Shown here one piece after another: positions 5,944-8,523 of a stretch of DNA of 8,523 nucleotides. The position numbers and the translations under genes are program-made. The notes beneath the pieces are model-generated. The model did no database searches, was not told where the DNA came from, and saw nothing but the letters and a program-made list of their open reading frames with translations. How positions within the stretch are numbered: the first letter of the stretch is position 1; each line of letters begins with the position of its first letter. The DNA comes from Deltaproteobacteria bacterium (GTDB lineage: Bacteria; Desulfobacterota_E; Deferrimicrobia; Deferrimicrobiales; Deferrimicrobiaceae): contig JAMDCN010000157.1 in the NCBI GenBank assembly GCA_023489025.1, forward strand, positions 1 to 8,523. Direction: 5' to 3'.

Positions 5944-7014
5944 ATGATGGACGCGCTCCGGCTGACTTTGGCCATTGGGCGGGAGCTTTCCGGCCTCGAA
6001 GAAATCCTTGAAGTGGAGCGGGATGTTCTGGTTCCCGCGGTCTACCCGCTGAAGGTACCGAAGACCAGGTGGGAAGCGATTCAGCAGGGAACCGGTGTGG
6101 CTTCGGAGGAACGCCGTCGGCTGGATCTTGGCGACGATCCGATCCCGGACATTGCCGAGGTGATGGAAAGCGGGGGAGTCCGAACCGGCGAGGTTCCCCT
6201 TTCGGACGATATCTCGGGATTGACCGTAGACGGTCCGGATGTCGGAATCCTTGGGATCGTCAACAAAGAGCACCCGCGGATCCGCCAGCGGTTTTCCTTC
6301 GCCCACGAATATGCCCACGTCCTTCTCGATCGCGATCGTCCAACCGTGAGTCGAACTTCGGAACGGGAGGATCTTCGTGAGGTTCGCGCGAATGCATTCG
6401 CTGCTGCCTTTCTTATGCCTGAGGAAGGTGTTCGCCGGTATGTGGGTGGATTCGGGAAGGGCCGGCAGAGCCGGGTGACTGCGGACGTGTACGACGGGGA
6501 AGGTGTTCTCCGGGTACAACACCGCACAATGCCCGGAACCCAGGATCTGCAGATCTACGATCTTGTTCAGCTTGCGCACCATTTTGGAGTGAGCGAGATC
6601 GCAACCCTCTATCGGGTGCGGAATATGAACCCTCCCTTGGTGACCGAGACCGAATTCGAACGGCTCAAGTTGATCGTCGAGTCGGGGCGGTCCAGGGAGA
6701 TCCGTTCCGGGCTGGGTCTGCCGGAGCCCGAGGAATACTGGCGTCGCCGGGAATTCCGGCACCGCTTTCTGGCACTTGGGCTGGAAGCGTACCGTCGGGA
6801 TCGGATCAGCCGCTCCAAGCTCATTGAAATTGCCCGCTTGGTGGATCTGCCTCTGGATGCGATGGAGCGACTGATCGACGATTCCGGGGTCGAGTCGAGC
6901 GGATTCTCCGGACGGCGCAGTTCGAGATCCCCGGGAAAGACCTCGTCTGGCGGTCCCTTGCCGACTACCGCGCCGGCAGGGGGGATTTTTCGGATCACCT
7001 CCTGGGGCGGTTGA
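5944..7014 (+). CDS. ImmA/IrrE-type metallopeptidase (COG2856/DUF955), no HTH, altered tail
   Basis: The HExxH zinc site is seen as AHEYAHVLLDRD (H121, E122, H125). A likely third ligand, E146, precedes ANAFAAAFLMPEEGVR, the usual DUF955 block. ImmA/IrrE-type enzymes cleave or inactivate repressors, and in TA loci they are usually fused to an N-terminal XRE-type HTH. Here residues 1-60 (LRLTLAIGRELSGLEEIL onward) resemble the linker that follows that HTH, so about 65-80 residues seem to be missing. The stop at 5905-5907 shows they are not present in frame just upstream. A helical C-terminal part (EFRHRFLALGLEAYRRDRIS to about 315) fits the family. From about residue 316 the protein reads a PIN-gene remnant in the wrong frame (Ser/Gly/Pro/Arg-rich), so the last 40 residues are probably not native. 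The zinc site may still be active; DNA binding is not expected. Confidence 0.85.
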   Translation: MMDALRLTLAIGRELSGLEEILEVERDVLVPAVYPLKVPKTRWEAIQQGTGVASEERRRLDLGDDPIPDIAEVMESGGVRTGEVPLSDDISGLTVDGPDVGILGIVNKEHPRIRQRFSFAHEYAHVLLDRDRPTVSRTSEREDLREVRANAFAAAFLMPEEGVRRYVGGFGKGRQSRVTADVYDGEGVLRVQHRTMPGTQDLQIYDLVQLAHHFGVSEIATLYRVRNMNPPLVTETEFERLKLIVESGRSREIRSGLGLPEPEEYWRRREFRHRFLALGLEAYRRDRISRSKLIEIARLVDLPLDAMERLIDDSGVESSGFSGRRSSRSPGKTSSGGPLPTTAPAGGIFRITSWGG

Positions 7015-7064
7015 ACGAGGACGAGGGCGCGTCGGTCACGATAACCTTCGATAGCGGCAGGTAA
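6891..7064 (+). pseudogene. 3' remnant of a PIN-domain (VapC-type) toxin gene
   Basis: In the frame ending with TAA at 7062-7064 the DNA reads VERILRTAQFEIPGKDLVW, then SLADYRAGRGDFSDHLLGRL and ASVTITFDSGR. This is the C-terminal half of a VapC PIN domain: the acidic residue in DFSDHLL and the last aspartate in TFD. The N-terminal half with the first two catalytic acids is missing, and the final 10-15 residues of a normal VapC seem to be cut as well. It overlaps the 3' end of the ImmA-like gene in another frame. ImmA-type genes and PIN toxins are known to pair in TA loci, so this could be the former partner of the ImmA gene, or the scar of a separate VapC. Confidence 0.75.
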
Positions 7065-7089
7065 GCAGGCGTTGCTTCTTCTCTCCGAA

Positions 7090-7128
7090 GTGATAACATC
7101 ATAAAAAAAGTGTAATCACGAGGGAGCC
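7090..7128 (+). promoter_or_regulatory. Operator palindrome and RBS of the RHH-PIN operon
   Basis: GTGATAACA (7090-7098) and TGTAATCAC (7111-7119) form an inverted repeat with eight of nine positions paired around an A-rich 12-base spacer. GAGGGAG (7120-7126) is the ribosome binding site for the ATG at 7129. RHH antitoxins normally repress their own promoter through such sites. A CATAAA -10-like box (7100-7105) lies in the spacer; no convincing -35 was found. Confidence 0.55.
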
Positions 7129-7380
7129 ATGGTCCGGACACAGATTCAGCTTACGGAGCGGCAGGCACGGGAATTGAAAAGAATGGCCGCCAGGGAGGGT
7201 GTATCGATGGCGGAGGTCATTCGCAAAGCGGTGGACGCGAAGATCCGCGAGGGGGTTTCCGAGGTCCCTTGGGAGGAGCGGGTCCGCCGGGCGATGGCGG
7301 TGATGGGAAAATTCCATTCCGGCATCAGGGACCTGGCCGTTCACCACGATAAGTACCTTGCGGAAGATTACATGAAATGA
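7129..7380 (+). CDS. Ribbon-helix-helix antitoxin (VapB-like)
   Basis: This 83-residue protein begins VRTQIQLTERQARELKRMA, the beta strand and first helix of an RHH/CopG fold, followed by GVSMAEVIRKAVDAKI, the second helix. Residues 46-83 (WEERVRRAMAVMGKF up to the HHDKYLAEDYMK tail) match the toxin-binding tail commonly seen in this VapB group, where a DLS-HD-YLAE pattern recurs. The antitoxin dimer should bind the upstream palindrome and wrap and block the PIN toxin. The ATG is supported by a close Shine-Dalgarno. The stop TGA overlaps the toxin start as ATGA, which gives translational coupling. Classic two-gene TA order, and it appears intact. Confidence 0.93.
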   Translation: MVRTQIQLTERQARELKRMAAREGVSMAEVIRKAVDAKIREGVSEVPWEERVRRAMAVMGKFHSGIRDLAVHHDKYLAEDYMK

Positions 7381-7775
7381 AGGTATTCGTTGATACTTCC
7401 GCGATCCTCGGCGGGTTGAACAGTGCGGATGACTGGCACGATCCCGCCACCAGGGCGTGGGAGACTTTTCTTGCGGAAACAACTCTCCTGGTTACGACGA
7501 ACTACGTGGTGGTGGAGTCCCTCGCGGTGATCCAGGGGCGATTGGGGTTGCCGGCGGTCCGTGCGTTTCTCGAAGAGATCGTTCCCAACCTTCGGGTGGA
7601 ATGGGTGGACGAGGATACCCACAGGGCTGCGTCCGCGGCCCTTCTGGCCGCCGACCGCCGCGGGTTGAGCCTGGTCGACCTGTCCAGTTTCGAAACGATG
7701 AGGCGGTTGGGAATCCGGTCCGCTTTTACGTTCGACCGCCACTTCCGCCAGTACGGCTTCGAAACCGTTCCATAA
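7377..7775 (+). CDS. PIN-domain ribonuclease toxin (VapC-like)
   Basis: A 132-residue PIN domain with all four expected acids: D6 (FVDTSAIL), E47 (VVVESLAV), D101 (SLVDLSSF) and D120 (FTFDRHF). Length and C-terminal end (YGFETVP) are normal for VapC. PIN toxins are Mg-dependent RNases that cut tRNA or rRNA and stop translation when the antitoxin is degraded. The start codon overlaps the antitoxin stop by ATGA. All catalytic residues are in place, so this is probably active, unlike the two PIN remnants on either side of it. The RNA target cannot be read from the sequence. Confidence 0.95.
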   Translation: MKVFVDTSAILGGLNSADDWHDPATRAWETFLAETTLLVTTNYVVVESLAVIQGRLGLPAVRAFLEEIVPNLRVEWVDEDTHRAASAALLAADRRGLSLVDLSSFETMRRLGIRSAFTFDRHFRQYGFETVP

Positions 7776-7805
7776 CCCCTCGCGGCCACCCTGCCCCAAC
7801 AACCC

Positions 7806-7856
7806 CGGAACCGGGACGTTCCTGGAACTCCCCCAGAACCGGGACAGACGTGAACC
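7806..7856 (+). repeat. Repeat E, short copy without hairpins
   Basis: GAACCGGGACGTTC (7808-7821) and, after a shorter spacer, CCGGGACAGACGTGAACC (about 7839-7856). The copy ends where the hairpins would start in copy D and is joined directly to a PIN-gene remnant. The spacer contains a small perfect inverted repeat, GTTCC-T-GGAAC. It lies 31 bases after the VapC-like stop codon. Nothing else is recognised between 7776 and 7805. Confidence 0.82.
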
Positions 7857-7981
7857 CGTGGAACATCCGCAAGGCGACCCATCTCCTGACCGGCGACCGG
7901 AAACATTTCGGCCCCTTCATGAACCGTCCCAAGGACACATCGGGGGTCATCATCCGGACCGTGGCGGAATTTTTGGAATAA
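7857..7981 (+). pseudogene. C-terminal remnant of a second PIN-domain toxin
   Basis: The frame ending at TAA 7979-7981 reads KATHLLTGDRKHFGPFMNRP, then SGVIIRTVAEFLE. The segment THLLTGDRKHFG is the last catalytic aspartate and its surroundings in a PIN toxin subgroup different from both the intact VapC here and the 6891-7064 remnant. Only about 40 residues are left, and the 5' side is repeat E. The same frame is open back into the VapC-like gene, but only as a shadow. No start codon or RBS supports expression. Confidence 0.78.
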
Positions 7982-7991
7982 CCCCCCCCGA

Positions 7992-8523
7992 TCATTTCCA
8001 TAGCAACAGGTCTCTGCGTTCTCCGGCGAGTTTTTCCAGGTTTTCCGTGAAGCCGGACCGGCTGAAAAGGACAAAATATTCCTTTCGCTCCCCTTTCCGC
8101 CAGTCCACCAGCTTCGCCTTCTTTTCCAGGTCATTCAGGATGTCCGTGCCGACCGGGTTGACGCTCCACTTGGCTTCTCCGAAAACAACGGTGTTTTCAT
8201 CTTCGGCCAGTCCCACAATATCGATTTCGCCTTCCTTGCTCCACCAGCGCCCCACCCGGTTGCATTGGATCCCCTGCGGCACTCCTTTGCGGACCCGGGA
8301 ACGGCAGACCTCCTCGAAGGACCACGAAATGAACCGGTCGATGGAAGGCATGATTTTCCGGTCCAGAACATGATCGATTTGTCCCTCTTCGATGAAACTT
8401 CTGTTGGGATAGACATAATGGAACCAGAAGCGGAAAAAATGATCTTCGAGAAGATACATGCCCTTTTTGCTCTTCTCGAAGCCCCACTCCGTGACGGGCA
8501 CTTCGCGCCGGATGATCTTCAGA
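7992..8523 (-). CDS. Archaeal-type AAA ATPase with DUF234 C-terminus, ATPase 5 (5' partial)
   Basis: The minus-strand frame is open from the window edge to TGA at 7992-7994; a GTG near 8501 is internal. It shows about 177 C-terminal residues. GMYLLEDHFFRFWFHYVYPN is the hallmark start of DUF234, found after the P-loop domain of COG1672 ATPases. SFEEVCRSR and VGRWWSKEGEIDIVGL follow, then VVFGEAKWSV, a PD-(D/E)XK-like D...E-x-K set. The P-loop part lies beyond the window. The gene is convergent with the PIN remnant and separated from it by 10 bases. It is related in architecture, not in close sequence, to ATPases 1-4, and again of unknown function. Confidence 0.9.
   Translation of the reverse strand, partial: LKIIRREVPVTEWGFEKSKKGMYLLEDHFFRFWFHYVYPNRSFIEEGQIDHVLDRKIMPSIDRFISWSFEEVCRSRVRKGVPQGIQCNRVGRWWSKEGEIDIVGLAEDENTVVFGEAKWSVNPVGTDILNDLEKKAKLVDWRKGERKEYFVLFSRSGFTENLEKLAGERRDLLLWK

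Noticed and set aside
5911..6762. A 283-codon minus-strand frame opposite the ImmA-like gene
   Set aside because: Antisense of a gene with a clear HExxH zinc site; no motif of its own.
1211..7856. Integron gene cassettes with attC sites
   Set aside because: The repeats lack the paired RYYYAAC and GTTRRRY core sites with an attC-like layout, cassette sizes and strands vary, and no integrase is present.
1211..7856. CRISPR array
   Set aside because: The repeats are 1.3-2.1 kb apart, long, and of variable length, with genes between them; there are no spacers of uniform size.

Overview
The window is an 8.5 kb stretch of GC-rich bacterial DNA with no rRNA, tRNA, transposase, integrase or CRISPR array. 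It reads as an accessory (defence or toxin-antitoxin type) island. The host cannot be fixed from this sequence. GC-rich genes, the ImmA and VapBC families and the GAACCGGGACGTTC-type dispersed repeats would suit a Desulfobacterota or other deltaproteobacterial lineage, but that is a weak inference.

Layout from left to right: (1) the 3' part of a first AAA ATPase with a DUF4143-type C-terminus (2-1198, 5' end outside the window). (2) Repeat A, then an AT-rich promoter with a palindrome, then a second DUF4143 ATPase (1494-2624). Its stop codon directly abuts a frameshifted scrap of a WecA/MraY-like glycosyl-phosphate transferase (2625-2831). (3) Repeat B (short), then a third DUF4143 ATPase on the minus strand (2921-4123), with a promoter that seems to start transcription at its ATG. 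(4) Repeat C, then a fourth ATPase (4410-5723), whose last codons and stop lie inside repeat D. (5) An ImmA/IrrE-type metallopeptidase gene (5944-7014) without the usual N-terminal HTH. Its tail runs out of frame over a PIN-toxin remnant (6891-7064). (6) An intact ribbon-helix-helix antitoxin and PIN toxin operon (7129-7775). (7) Repeat E (short), fused to the C-terminal scrap of another PIN toxin (7857-7981), then the 3' part of a fifth ATPase, of the archaeal-type DUF234 class, on the minus strand (7992-8523).

The most striking organisation is a row of one-module units separated by five copies or part-copies of one repeat, all in the same orientation and 1.3-2.1 kb apart. Each unit whose 5' end is visible has its own promoter with its own, different palindrome. 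The ATPases share an architecture of P-loop ATPase, winged-helix segment and PD-(D/E)XK-like C-terminal domain, but they differ from one another and do not look like a recent tandem duplication. The units therefore look like separately regulated cassettes brought together, with repeats at the joints and broken genes (a wecA-like piece and two PIN toxins) marking past replacement events. The genes need not work in one pathway. The parsimonious reading is a hotspot where TA-like, self-regulated modules accumulate and decay. What the DUF4143/DUF234 ATPases do is not known from sequence.
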